Assembly (NCBI GenBank): GCA_013112545.1
Contig: JABFGJ010000010.1
Span: forward strand, 1 to 64,000
From: Bacteroidota bacterium
GTDB taxonomy: Bacteria > Bacteroidota > Bacteroidia > Flavobacteriales_E > Vicingaceae
DNA: 64,000 nucleotides
Direction of reading: 5' to 3'
Both the position numbers and the translations under genes were made by a program. Below are positions 26,748 to 35,759 of the stretch, piece by piece; the first letter of the stretch is position 1, and each line of letters starts with the position of its first letter. The notes under the pieces are model-generated. The model was not told where the DNA came from and ran no database searches. It saw only the letters and a program-made list of their open reading frames with translations.

Positions 26748-27365
26748 TTATTTATAGTTCATAATATCTATAGTCTGTGTAGCCATAAATATTTCATTTT
26801 TATCATCATTTGACCCGATCAAGATTATTCTATTGTCAGCATTGTTTTTTAATAAACGCTGATATAAATCAATTCCCATGTGATCTAAATTTGAGCAAGG
26901 TTCATCTAGGAATAAGATTGGCGATTGGCTTAAAATACTCAACCCAAGCTTTAAACGTTGTCTCATTCCTGAAGAATAGTTCTTTATTTGCTTTTGTCTA
27001 TCATTTTCTAAGTAAACAGTTTTTGCAAACTCTTCCAGCTCCATATTAATTGGCCTAAATTGATTGTGAAATTTAAAAACTTCATCTAAAGTTAGCAATT
27101 CTGGCAAATCCATATAAGGTCCAACAAATGAAATGTATTGATACACTTCATTTAAATCAACCAATTTGTTAGTAGAATTGGTATAGCTTATTATTCCACT
27201 ACTTGGTAATTCAGCTGCTGAAATAATTTTCAATAAAGTAGATTTCCCACTTCCATTAGAACCTAAAATAGCTGTTACGGAATTTTCTTTAAATGTAAAA
27301 TTTACATCTTTAAAAATCCATTCGCGGTTAAATTTTTTACCTATTTCCGCAAGTTGAATGTGCAT
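26748..27365 (-). CDS. ABC transporter ATP-binding protein
   Basis: The 205-residue ATPase has Walker A GSNGSGKST (~35-43), signature YSSGMRQRL (~129-137), Walker B ILFLDEP (~150-156) and a D-loop SNLD. No permease is adjacent. It lies 3 bp after lpxA in a lipid A operon, so a link to envelope lipid or glycan export is plausible but not shown. Confidence 0.9.
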   Translation of the reverse strand: MHIQLAEIGKKFNREWIFKDVNFTFKENSVTAILGSNGSGKSTLLKIISAAELPSSGIISYTNSTNKLVDLNEVYQYISFVGPYMDLPELLTLDEVFKFHNQFRPINMELEEFAKTVYLENDRQKQIKNYSSGMRQRLKLGLSILSQSPILFLDEPCSNLDHMGIDLYQRLLKNNADNRIILIGSNDDKNEIFMATQTIDIMNYK

Positions 27366-27368
27366 GAT

Positions 27369-28142
27369 TTAATTAATCGGTCCGCGAATAATTCCTTTTT
27401 CAGAAGATTCTATAAAACTGAGTATTTGGGTTTTTACTTCAGAATCAGCAATGCTAGCTTTTATTTCTTCTATGGACTTAGATACATTGGTTCCATGAAC
27501 AAAAATATGCCTGTAAATATCTTCAATCTGACTAATAACTGCTGTTTCAAATCCTCTTCTCCTAAGTCCAATTGCATTTATTCCTGCATAAGAAAGCGGC
27601 TCTCTGGCAGCTTTCACAAAAGGTGGAACATTTTTTCGCACCAAAGAACCACCAGCAATAAAAGCATGAGCACCAATTTTTACAAATTGTTGTATGGCTA
27701 CTACTCCCTCTAGAATTACATAGTCTTCAATAGTAACATGTCCTGCAATATTTGCTGAGTTGGCTAAAATAACGTTATTGCCAATGAAAGTATCATGAGC
27801 AACATGAACGTATGCCATTAAAAGACAATTACTTCCAACAATTGTTTTATGTCTATCGGAGGTGCCTCTGTTGATCGTAACACACTCTCTGATAGTTGTA
27901 TTGTCACCGACTTCGGCTGTTGTAATCTCACCTTGAAATTTTAAATCTTGAGGAATTGCTGATATTACAGCTCCAGGAAAAATTTTACAATTTTTGCCAA
28001 TTCTTGCACCGTCCATAATGGTCGCATTGGGTCCTACCCAAGTACCGTCTCCAATCTCAACATCACCGGCGATGTATGCAAATGGCTCAATGATTACATT
28101 TTTGCCAATTTTTGCATTTGGATGTATAAAAGCTTGCTCCAT
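27369..28142 (-). CDS. lpxA: acyl-ACP--UDP-N-acetylglucosamine O-acyltransferase
   Basis: The 257-residue LpxA catalyses the first acylation in lipid A synthesis. It has a left-handed beta-helix from ~5-180 and a C-terminal helical domain. The catalytic-type His lies in VHVAHDTFIG (~124), and NTIRE-type TTIRECVTINRG is present. It is 3 bp after lpxC-fabZ. Confidence 0.96.
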   Translation of the reverse strand: MEQAFIHPNAKIGKNVIIEPFAYIAGDVEIGDGTWVGPNATIMDGARIGKNCKIFPGAVISAIPQDLKFQGEITTAEVGDNTTIRECVTINRGTSDRHKTIVGSNCLLMAYVHVAHDTFIGNNVILANSANIAGHVTIEDYVILEGVVAIQQFVKIGAHAFIAGGSLVRKNVPPFVKAAREPLSYAGINAIGLRRRGFETAVISQIEDIYRHIFVHGTNVSKSIEEIKASIADSEVKTQILSFIESSEKGIIRGPIN

Positions 28143-28145
28143 AAT

Positions 28146-29534
28146 TTATTTCTCTTTAACAATTTGTGCCATTAATTCTCCCTCTGCAACTAATACTCCG
28201 CCAACAAATGCTTTGGCTCTCATGTTGCAAATACCTCTTCTAATGGGTTCGGTTAACTCTAATTTAAAAATAAGGGTATCGCCTGGAACAACTTTCTTTT
28301 TAAACTTTACTTTATCAATTTTAAGGAAAAAGGTTAAATAATTCTCGGGATCTTCAACTGTGTTTAAAGCTAATATACCACCAGTTTGTGCCATAGCTTC
28401 CACAATCAAAACTCCTGGCATGACAGGAGCTCCTGGAAAATGACCTTGAAAGAATTCCTCATTCATGGTAACGTTCTTTACGCCTACAACATGACTTTCG
28501 CTTAATTCGATTATTTTATCAATCAGCAACATGGGATATCGGTGAGGCAATAATTTTTCAATTGCATTGATATCGTATAGTGGTGGTACTGATGGATCGT
28601 ATTTTGGAGCAGCTTTTTCTTGCTTTTTGATTTCTGATTTTATCAACTTTGCAAAATCTATATTGCTTTTATGTCCTGGTCTAGCTGCTAATATATGGCC
28701 TTTTATTGGTCGGCCTACCAATGCTAAATCTCCAACAATATCTAGTAATTTATGTCTTGCTGGTTCGTTTTGAAAGTGCATTTCTAGGTTATTCAAAACA
28801 CCAATTCCTTTTACTTCAATTTTTGGTTTCCCTAAAAACTCGGCTAATTCATCTAATTTCTCTTGGGGCATCACATTGTCAACTAAAACTATCGCATTGT
28901 CTAAATCTCCACCTTTTATCAAATTGTTTTTAGCCAAATACTCAAGTTCTCTTAAGAAAACGAATGTTCTACATTTAGAAATTTCTTTTTCAAACTCTCC
29001 CAAATGATACATGTGTGAATGCTGAGTTCCTAAAAACTTAGAATTATAATCTACCATTACAGTTAACCTAAATTCATCTTGAGGAACAGCTAACATTTCG
29101 GTTTCTCGTTCTAAATCTTCGTAAGTTAAATTATCTGTAACAACAAAATATTCTTTTTCAGCCTCTTGATCTACTATTCCAGCTTCCTTTAATGCTTGTA
29201 CAAAAAAGTGAGCGCTTCCATCCATAATTGGAACTTCAGGTCCGTCAATTTCTATCAACAAATTATCGATTTCTAAACCATAAGCAGCAGCCAATAAATG
29301 CTCTGTGGTGTGTACTCTTGCGCCATGAGCTTCAATCGTTGTTCCCCTAGAGGTATCAACAACTAAATCTGCATCTGCTTTAATTAGAGGTTTTTCGTCA
29401 AGGTCTATTCGTTGAAAAACATAACCGTGATTTTCATCTGCTGGTTTAAAGGTAATTTTTGATTTTTTTCCAGTGTGAAGTCCAACCCCAAGGAGTGAAA
29501 CTTCATTTTTTATAGTCTTCTGTTTTGTACTCAT
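28146..29534 (-). CDS. lpxC-fabZ: bifunctional UDP-3-O-acyl-GlcNAc deacetylase / 3-hydroxyacyl-ACP dehydratase
   Basis: This 462-residue fusion is characteristic of Bacteroidota. The N-terminal LpxC part (~1-305) has the zinc ligands HTTEHLLAAA and HKLLDIVGD. The C-terminal FabZ hot-dog fold (~315-462) has HRYPMLLID and HFPGAPVMPGVLIVEAMAQ with the catalytic His and Glu. It commits lipid A synthesis and also supplies fatty-acid dehydration. It lies 3 bp after lpxD. Confidence 0.98.
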   Translation of the reverse strand: MSTKQKTIKNEVSLLGVGLHTGKKSKITFKPADENHGYVFQRIDLDEKPLIKADADLVVDTSRGTTIEAHGARVHTTEHLLAAAYGLEIDNLLIEIDGPEVPIMDGSAHFFVQALKEAGIVDQEAEKEYFVVTDNLTYEDLERETEMLAVPQDEFRLTVMVDYNSKFLGTQHSHMYHLGEFEKEISKCRTFVFLRELEYLAKNNLIKGGDLDNAIVLVDNVMPQEKLDELAEFLGKPKIEVKGIGVLNNLEMHFQNEPARHKLLDIVGDLALVGRPIKGHILAARPGHKSNIDFAKLIKSEIKKQEKAAPKYDPSVPPLYDINAIEKLLPHRYPMLLIDKIIELSESHVVGVKNVTMNEEFFQGHFPGAPVMPGVLIVEAMAQTGGILALNTVEDPENYLTFFLKIDKVKFKKKVVPGDTLIFKLELTEPIRRGICNMRAKAFVGGVLVAEGELMAQIVKEK

Positions 29535-29537
29535 CTA

Positions 29538-30587
29538 TTATGAAGCGGAAGGATTTATGTTATTAAATTTTTTGTCAAGATTTTGAAGTTGAGCTGAAAT
29601 TTCAGGTAACTTTCTAAACATAACATAAGAGCGTTTAAAATCTCCGATGTTAATCGCTGGAGAACCTTGAACGATGGTGCCCGCTGTTTCTATGGATTGT
29701 GCAATTCCACTTTGAGCGGCAATTTTTACTTCATCGGCAATTTTAATGTGACCAACTATACCCACTTGTCCGCCAATCATACAATTTTTACCAATTTTTG
29801 TAGATCCTGCAATTCCAGTTTGAGCGGCGATTACCGTGTTTTCTCCAATTTCTACATTGTGGGCAATTTGAATTAGGTTGTCAAGTTTTACTCCTTTACG
29901 TATAATGGTCGATCCCAAAGTTGCGCGGTCTATACATGTATTTGCACCAATTTCTACATGGTCTTCTATAATCGCATTGCCAATTTGAGGGACTTTTTTA
30001 TAATTATTTTCGCTATTGGGCACAAAACCAAAACCATCAGCTCCTATGCTAACTCCTGAATGGATAACACATTCTTTGCCGATGATACTTTCTGAATAAA
30101 TTTGAGATCCCGCAAAAATAGTCGAGTTCTCACCAATTTTTGCATTGTCGCCAATGTAGCAATTCGGATATATTTTTACTCCATCTCCCAAAACAACGTT
30201 TTCACCTATTGAAGTATTTGCGCCAATATATACGTCTTTCCCAATTTTAGCAGATTCGTCGATATCAGCTTTTGGAGAAATGCCAATTTTATTGTTTTTT
30301 ACTTGATTATACATTTCAAGTAATTGACCAAAACATGCTTGCGCATTGTCAACTCGAATTAAGGTAAGTGTGTTTTTTACAGGTCTATCTAGTTTAAAGT
30401 CACGATTCAAAATCACGATACTAGCATCTGTTGAATAAATGTATTCAGCATACTTGGGATTTGCTAGAAAAGAAATAGAACCAGTTATGCCTTCTTCGAT
30501 TTTTGACACCGAAGTAACACATGTATTCTTGTCTCCTTCTATTGTGCCATCTAGGATTTCAGAGATTTGAAGGGCTGAAAATTTCAT
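29538..30587 (-). CDS. lpxD: UDP-3-O-(3-hydroxyacyl)glucosamine N-acyltransferase
   Basis: The 349-residue canonical-length LpxD has an N-terminal uridine-binding domain, a hexapeptide-repeat beta-helix (~105-310) and a C-terminal helix. The catalytic-type His is in [10 protein letters not shown] (~240). First gene of lpxD - lpxC/fabZ - lpxA - ABC ATPase - (efp - lpxD-like - phosphatase). A promoter box ends 4 nt before its ATG. Confidence 0.96.
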   Translation of the reverse strand: MKFSALQISEILDGTIEGDKNTCVTSVSKIEEGITGSISFLANPKYAEYIYSTDASIVILNRDFKLDRPVKNTLTLIRVDNAQACFGQLLEMYNQVKNNKIGISPKADIDESAKIGKDVYIGANTSIGENVVLGDGVKIYPNCYIGDNAKIGENSTIFAGSQIYSESIIGKECVIHSGVSIGADGFGFVPNSENNYKKVPQIGNAIIEDHVEIGANTCIDRATLGSTIIRKGVKLDNLIQIAHNVEIGENTVIAAQTGIAGSTKIGKNCMIGGQVGIVGHIKIADEVKIAAQSGIAQSIETAGTIVQGSPAINIGDFKRSYVMFRKLPEISAQLQNLDKKFNNINPSAS

Positions 30588-30591
30588 GTTT

Positions 30592-30618
30592 CAAAAATAA
30601 CAATTATTTGTAGGTAGC
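30592..30618 (-). promoter_or_regulatory. promoter of the lipid A operon
   Basis: On the minus strand a TTG is followed by 21 nt and then TATTTTTG (30599-30592), then AAAC and the ATG of lpxD. Both elements fit the Bacteroidota promoter. The start site would fall at or next to the start codon. Confidence 0.5.
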
Positions 30619-31886
30619 TACAATTGAGCTTTTTTCAAGTTATTAACCATACTTTGTTTGGGGCTGCATACATAATATTTCTTCACAGGTTTTGATAACA
30701 CACTGATATTTAGTTGGTCTGCTGCTTCTGCAATGTCTTGAATTGAGCCGTCTTTATAAAGTAAATTTATTTTATCTTTTTTAGGATTGTAAGCATTGTT
30801 TTCAATTGAGCCTGAAAAAACAAAATATTTTAATTGTTTTTCGCTGATTTTTAATTCAGCCTGGACTTTTGTTTCAAGTTCTTTGATGTATGTTGGACTA
30901 AAATCTGAGTTACTTAATTCTATTTTGAATAAGTTTCTGTCAATTTGAGCTCTACATAAAAAGGATAAAACTGGATCTTTATGATTTTTCCACATTTTAA
31001 TTGAAGCGGTAATATCAAAATCGTCTAAGTCTGAAAATTGATCTAAAACCTCTGGCTTGTTTTTGAACGAATCAATATCATGTTCTGTGTATAAAAAATA
31101 GCGTAAGGCATCTGTGCAGAATAAATCTTCCCCTTTGTTTGCGAGTTCTTTAGCCCTTGTTAAAATGTTTACAATCAGTTTTTCAGCAGAAAGTACTGTC
31201 TTGTGCAAATAAACCTGCCAATACATTAATCTTCGAGCAATGATAAATTTTTCTATGGAATAGATTCCTTTGGCTTCAACACAAAGTTGTCCATCTTTTA
31301 CATTTAACATTGAAATAATTCGATCTGTGTTTATAACTCCCTCAGATACTCCTGTAAAAAAACTATCTCGTTTTAAATAATCTAGACGATCCATGTCTAG
31401 TTGACTAGAAATTAATTGATGCAAAAAAGTTTTGTGATACCTGTTCTCAAATATTTCTATAGCTAGATCTAGTTTCCCGTTAAACTGAGCATTTAATCGT
31501 TGCATAAATAGCGTTGAAATATGTTCATGATTTACATTTTTGACTATGCAAAACTCTAAAGCATGTGAAAATGGGCCATGTCCTATATCATGCAATAAAA
31601 TGCCAATGGCTGTGGCTCGAGCTTCCTTTTTAGTGACTTTATGGCCTTTAGAACGTATGACTTCAATAGCCCTCATGGTTAAGTGCATGGCCCCTAATGC
31701 ATGATGAAATCGAGTATGCAGCGCACCAGGATAAACCAAATGGGTTAGACCCAATTGTTTTATTCTTCTTAGTCTTTGAAAATAAGGATGTTCGATTAAA
31801 TCGAAGATAATGTTAAAAGGCAAGGAAATAAACCCATAGAGTGGGTCGTTAAAGATTTTCTTTTTGTTGTAAATTTTATTCTCCAA
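30618..31886 (-). CDS. HD-domain phosphohydrolase (dGTPase-like)
   Basis: The 422-residue HD-superfamily protein has RFHHALGAMHL (~60-70) and LLHDIGHGPFSH (~97-108), supplying the metal-binding His and Asp residues. The family (YdhJ / SAMHD1-like) hydrolyses dNTPs or related nucleotides; the substrate here is unknown. The start seems to be TTG at 31886, because no ATG occurs before the first conserved block. Divergent from porX, an arrangement often seen in this phylum. Confidence 0.9.
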   Translation of the reverse strand: MENKIYNKKKIFNDPLYGFISLPFNIIFDLIEHPYFQRLRRIKQLGLTHLVYPGALHTRFHHALGAMHLTMRAIEVIRSKGHKVTKKEARATAIGILLHDIGHGPFSHALEFCIVKNVNHEHISTLFMQRLNAQFNGKLDLAIEIFENRYHKTFLHQLISSQLDMDRLDYLKRDSFFTGVSEGVINTDRIISMLNVKDGQLCVEAKGIYSIEKFIIARRLMYWQVYLHKTVLSAEKLIVNILTRAKELANKGEDLFCTDALRYFLYTEHDIDSFKNKPEVLDQFSDLDDFDITASIKMWKNHKDPVLSFLCRAQIDRNLFKIELSNSDFSPTYIKELETKVQAELKISEKQLKYFVFSGSIENNAYNPKKDKINLLYKDGSIQDIAEAADQLNISVLSKPVKKYYVCSPKQSMVNNLKKAQL

Positions 31887-31969
31887 AGGGTGCTTTATTA
31901 ACTAATTTTAGCAAATCGAACTTGTTATTCATTTAGAATAGCACGTTCTTGCAAACAAAAATAATTTAA

Positions 31970-33520
31970 ATGACGAATATAAGAATACTCTGGGCAGATG
32001 ATGAAATAGAATTGCTAAGACCGCACATCATTTTTTTAAATGAAAAAGGCTATCAAGTAACTTCTGCAACAAGTGGGGGAGAAGCAATAGATTTAATCAA
32101 GGAGCAGCGCTATGATTTGGTGTTCTTAGATGAGAATATGCCAGGGAAATCAGGTTTAGAAACATTATCAGAAATTAAAAGCTTTGCACCTTCATTACCT
32201 ATAGTTATGATAACTAAAAGTGAGGAAGAATCTATTATGGAAGAGGCAATAGGCTCTAAGATTTCCGATTATTTGATCAAGCCAGTCAATCCAAATCAAA
32301 TTTTAATGACAATTAAAAAGCACATTGACACAGCAAGGTTGGTGAGTGAAAAAACAACCATTGGATATCAGCAAGCATTTCGAAATATTAGCATGAGTTT
32401 GCACAACAACATGTCTTTTAGCGAATGGGAAGATGTCTATAAAAAGCTGATTTATTGGGAAATTGAATTGGAAAAATCCGATGACAATGGCATGGTTGAA
32501 ATTTTAGACACGCAAAAGCAAGAGGCCAATAATCTTTTTGCTCGGTTTATTGAAGAGAATTATATTGACTGGTTGCACCAAGGAGATAATGCGCCTATAA
32601 TGTCACACAATGTATTTAAAAAGAAAATTCTTCCTGAAATCAACCAAAAGGATACGACTTTTTTAATTGTGATTGACAACTTGCGATTAGATCAATGGCA
32701 ATTGTTGAAACCTTTGATTGAAGAAATGTTCTGGATAGATAAAGAAGATACCTATTTAAGTATTTTACCAACCACCACACAATATGCTAGAAATTCTTTA
32801 TTTGCGGGTTTGCTGCCATCAGATATTGAAAAGTTATATCCAAATCTTTGGTCGAATGACGAAGACGATGGAGGTAAGAATTTGCATGAAAAAGAGTTGA
32901 TGGAATTGCAGCTAAAACGCTTGGGGAATACCGATAGATTCATGTATAATAAAGTGTTGAACCCTTCTTATGGTAGAAAGGTTGTGAGTGAAATCCCCAA
33001 CCAAATGCAAAATAAATTCAATGTCATTGTCTATAATTTTATAGATATGTTATCTCATGCCAGAACCGATACAGACATTATAAAAGAATTAGCAGAAGAC
33101 GAAGCTGCATACCGTTCATTGACGATTTCTTGGTTTGAACACTCTCCTTTAAAAGAAGCGCTTAAAGAAATTGCAGCTCGTAAAGGTAAAGTGATTATAA
33201 CAACTGATCATGGTTCAATAAAGGTGAAAGAACCGTCAAAAGTTATTGGTGACAAAACAGTGAATTCCAATTTGAGGTATAAACAAGGAAAAAATTTGAC
33301 TTATCAAGAGAACGAAGTATTTGCGATTACTAAGCCTAGCGATGCTTTTTTACCTCGAGTTAATGTAAGTCAAACGTTTATTTTTGCAAGGAATGACCAT
33401 TTTTTCGCCTATCCAAATAATTACAATCACTATGTAAATTATTATAAAAACACCTTCCAGCATGGTGGCATTTCTATGGAAGAGATGATAGTTCCCATTA
33501 TTCATTTATCGGCAAAGTAG
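31970..33520 (+). CDS. porX: PorX, T9SS response regulator with PglZ-type phosphatase domain
   Basis: The 516-residue protein has an N-terminal receiver domain (D10, D11 and phospho-acceptor D54 in VFLDENMPG) and a helical middle. The C-terminal alkaline-phosphatase-superfamily PglZ domain has LIVIDNLRLDQ and ITTDHGSIKV. PorX controls T9SS function together with PorY and SigP in species studied. Its presence fits the several T9SS cargo proteins encoded nearby. Usual length. Confidence 0.96.
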   Translation: MTNIRILWADDEIELLRPHIIFLNEKGYQVTSATSGGEAIDLIKEQRYDLVFLDENMPGKSGLETLSEIKSFAPSLPIVMITKSEEESIMEEAIGSKISDYLIKPVNPNQILMTIKKHIDTARLVSEKTTIGYQQAFRNISMSLHNNMSFSEWEDVYKKLIYWEIELEKSDDNGMVEILDTQKQEANNLFARFIEENYIDWLHQGDNAPIMSHNVFKKKILPEINQKDTTFLIVIDNLRLDQWQLLKPLIEEMFWIDKEDTYLSILPTTTQYARNSLFAGLLPSDIEKLYPNLWSNDEDDGGKNLHEKELMELQLKRLGNTDRFMYNKVLNPSYGRKVVSEIPNQMQNKFNVIVYNFIDMLSHARTDTDIIKELAEDEAAYRSLTISWFEHSPLKEALKEIAARKGKVIITTDHGSIKVKEPSKVIGDKTVNSNLRYKQGKNLTYQENEVFAITKPSDAFLPRVNVSQTFIFARNDHFFAYPNNYNHYVNYYKNTFQHGGISMEEMIVPIIHLSAK

Positions 33521-33545
33521 GTAATTTAAATCTATTTTAAGCCAT

Positions 33546-33553
33546 TAATTTTG
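33546..33553 (+). promoter_or_regulatory. -7 box upstream of tsaE
   Basis: TAATTTTG ends 7 nt before the ATG at 33561, giving a leader of only a few bases if used. Confidence 0.4.
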
Positions 33554-33560
33554 CAGGTAT

Positions 33561-33986
33561 ATGCAATCGAAAGTTTTTTTTAGCAAATCACCTAAAGATC
33601 AAGAAACTGTAGTCAAATTTATTTTGGAATTGGTTGACAATACGCCCATTGTTTTATTTGTAGGAGAAATGGGAACGGGGAAAACGACTTTAATCAAAAA
33701 TATTTGTAACTTTCTGAACGTAAAGGATGATGTAAGTTCTCCCACTTTTTCATTGGTTAATGAATATGAAACTGAAACAGGAGAAATAGTATATCACTTT
33801 GATTTTTATCGAATAGAGCGGGAAGAGGAAGCACTGGATATGGGATGTGAAGATTATTTTTATAGCAATAATATCTGCTTAATAGAGTGGCCTTCAAAAG
33901 TTGAAAACATACTTCCACCTAAACACATATTGGTAGAAATAACAGTTGAAAACAAACAAAGAAAAATTACAGTTAGCCTAGTTTAA
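33561..33986 (+). CDS. tsaE: tRNA threonylcarbamoyladenosine biosynthesis ATPase
   Basis: The 141-residue P-loop protein has Walker A GEMGTGKTT (~34-42), SSPTFSLVNEY and IEWPSKVENILP near the C-terminus, all typical of TsaE. It works with TsaB and TsaD to make t6A37 on tRNA. It is followed after 2 bp by alanine dehydrogenase, a conserved neighbour pair in Bacteroidota. Confidence 0.96.
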   Translation: MQSKVFFSKSPKDQETVVKFILELVDNTPIVLFVGEMGTGKTTLIKNICNFLNVKDDVSSPTFSLVNEYETETGEIVYHFDFYRIEREEEALDMGCEDYFYSNNICLIEWPSKVENILPPKHILVEITVENKQRKITVSLV

Positions 33987-33988
33987 AG

Positions 33989-35206
33989 ATGGAAGAAGAT
34001 GTTGTAAAATCCTTAGCTCGCGCTGCAACCAAGTTGTTGCCACAAGAACAGCGAGCTGAAATAAAAAAGAAAAATTGCAATTTATTTATTGGAGTCCCCA
34101 AAGAAACATCTTTGCAAGAACGCCGCGTGCCTTTAGTTCCACAAGATGTAGAATTGTTAGTGAACAATGGCCATGAAGTGCTAATAGAAACGAAAGCTGG
34201 AGATAAAGCCAATTTTAGTGATCAAGATTATAGTGAAGCTGGAGCTCAAATTGCCTATTCCGCAGAATCAGTTTATAAAGCAGACATTATTTTAAAAGTA
34301 GAGCCACTTTCTCATAATGAGATAGAAATGATGAAGCAAGGGCAAACTTTGATTTCTGCTTTGCAATTATCTGTTCAGCCAAAAAATTTCTTGGAAAAGC
34401 TAATCGCCAAAAGAATAACTGCCATCGCTTACGATTTTATAAAAGATAAATCGGGGCATCTGCCTGTGATTAGAGCAATGAGTGAAATTGCCGGTAATAC
34501 TTCCATATTAATTGCCGCAGAGTATTTAAGCAATATAAATGGTGGACAAGGTTTAATGATGGGCGGGATATCAGGAGTAAAACCCACTGAAGTTGTCATT
34601 TTTGGAGCTGGTGCTGTAGCTGAATTTGCTACTAGAGCCGCTATTGGCTTAGGCGCGTCGGTTAAGGTGTTTAGCAACAATACTTCAAAATTGAGAAGGT
34701 TGCAAGAAGGTGTAGGTTGTCGAGTTTTTACATCAACCATACAACCCAAAGTAATTGAATCGGCATTGATGACTGCCGATGTTGCCATAGGAGCCATGCG
34801 TTCGCCTAAAAGCCGCTCTCCAATTATTGTTTCTGAAGCCATGGTAGAAAAGATGTCTGAGGGTTCAGTTATCGTTGATGTGAGCATCGATCAAGGCGGT
34901 TGTTTTGAAACCTCTCGGGTGACGAACCATGCCAAACCAACTTACGTTCTTCACGGAGTAACGCATTATTGTGTTCCGAACATTGCCTCAAGAGTTGCTA
35001 GAACAGCATCTTATGCATTGAGTAATATTTTTGCGCCAGTAATTTTAGATTTGGCAGACGGCGGCGGTTTGGACAATTGTATTCGACATGAATTATCGGT
35101 TCGGTCTGGAATTTATTTGTACAAGGGCATGTTGACGAATCGCTATTTAGCCGAAGATTTTAATCTGCCATACAAAGATTTAGATTTACTTTTGGCAGCG
35201 ATATAA
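33989..35206 (+). CDS. ald: alanine dehydrogenase
   Basis: The 405-residue NAD-dependent dehydrogenase family protein has an N-terminal extension of ~35 residues before GVPKETSLQERRVPLVP, and the Rossmann motif FGAGAVAEFATRAA (~204-217). The family catalyses L-alanine + NAD + H2O to pyruvate + NADH + NH4. The divergent subgroup found beside tsaE in Bacteroidota is annotated as alanine dehydrogenase; substrate not tested. Confidence 0.88.
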   Translation: MEEDVVKSLARAATKLLPQEQRAEIKKKNCNLFIGVPKETSLQERRVPLVPQDVELLVNNGHEVLIETKAGDKANFSDQDYSEAGAQIAYSAESVYKADIILKVEPLSHNEIEMMKQGQTLISALQLSVQPKNFLEKLIAKRITAIAYDFIKDKSGHLPVIRAMSEIAGNTSILIAAEYLSNINGGQGLMMGGISGVKPTEVVIFGAGAVAEFATRAAIGLGASVKVFSNNTSKLRRLQEGVGCRVFTSTIQPKVIESALMTADVAIGAMRSPKSRSPIIVSEAMVEKMSEGSVIVDVSIDQGGCFETSRVTNHAKPTYVLHGVTHYCVPNIASRVARTASYALSNIFAPVILDLADGGGLDNCIRHELSVRSGIYLYKGMLTNRYLAEDFNLPYKDLDLLLAAI

Positions 35207-35216
35207 AATATAAATT

Positions 35217-35609
35217 ATGACATTCGGAAGAAGATTGAGAACCTATTTAGTAGGGGTAGGGTTAGGTTTATTAATGGTTTATATATTTTTTGGAGATCGA
35301 GATTTAACCACTTGGACACCAGAAGGACGAGTATTAATTGCCATAGACAGTTCTACACATATTATTTCAGATCTAGCAAAATGCCAAATGCAATGTTTGG
35401 TCTTAAGTGATTCATCCATCTATAAAATACAAGAAGTAGCGGATGTTATTTTTTCAGAATCAAGCACACAAAAGAAACCATGCCCGATATATAAAATCAA
35501 AAGCACATGGAAAGAAGAAAAGTATAGTTTAACTTGGGAAGTTTGTGAATTTGACGAAGTTGTTACCCTGAATAGTATTTTGAAAGAGGGGACGGAATGT
35601 GGGTGTTAG
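35217..35609 (+). CDS. small membrane-anchored DUF4258-like protein
   Basis: The 130-residue protein has one N-terminal membrane helix (YLVGVGLGLLMVYIFFG). Its soluble part carries AKCQMQCLVLSDS, then CPIYKIKSTW and VCEFDEVVTLNSI. The CxMxC and the C-terminal VVT pattern resemble DUF4258, which I recall as a frequent neighbour of ald in this phylum. It ends in CGC. Function unknown. Confidence 0.6.
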   Translation: MTFGRRLRTYLVGVGLGLLMVYIFFGDRDLTTWTPEGRVLIAIDSSTHIISDLAKCQMQCLVLSDSSIYKIQEVADVIFSESSTQKKPCPIYKIKSTWKEEKYSLTWEVCEFDEVVTLNSILKEGTECGC

Positions 35610-35623
35610 CTTGATTATTGACA

Positions 35624-35656
35624 CAAGATTCTTTTAATCTTGAGCCTAAATTTTTT
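35624..35656 (+). terminator. probable terminator, partial member of the GGCTCAAG terminator family
   Basis: CAAGATT (35624-35630) pairs with AATCTTG (35636-35642), followed 8 nt later by six T. The right part CTTGAGCCTAAATTTTTT is identical to the right arms of the terminators at 37336 and 43087, while the matching left arm has been lost here. Confidence 0.6.
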
Positions 35657-35759
35657 CTAAAAAACATGTTTGATTGTTAAATTTTCTTAACTTTAACACC
35701 ATGTTAACGAAACCATTAGCTACAATATCACCAAAATCGGAGAAGAGCACTCACCTCAC
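35639..35759 (+). repeat. launch-module repeat, copy 1
   Basis: This copy shares with 37356-37480 and 43107-43230 the terminator right arm, the AT-rich spacer and the coding start ATGTTAACGAAACCATTAGC through the ACTC tract. Here the frame then runs straight into a secreted protein instead of stopping. Confidence 0.85.

Noticed and set aside
27354-27713. 119-codon plus-strand frame opposite lpxA
   Set aside because: Shadow of hexapeptide-repeat coding sequence, without start signals.
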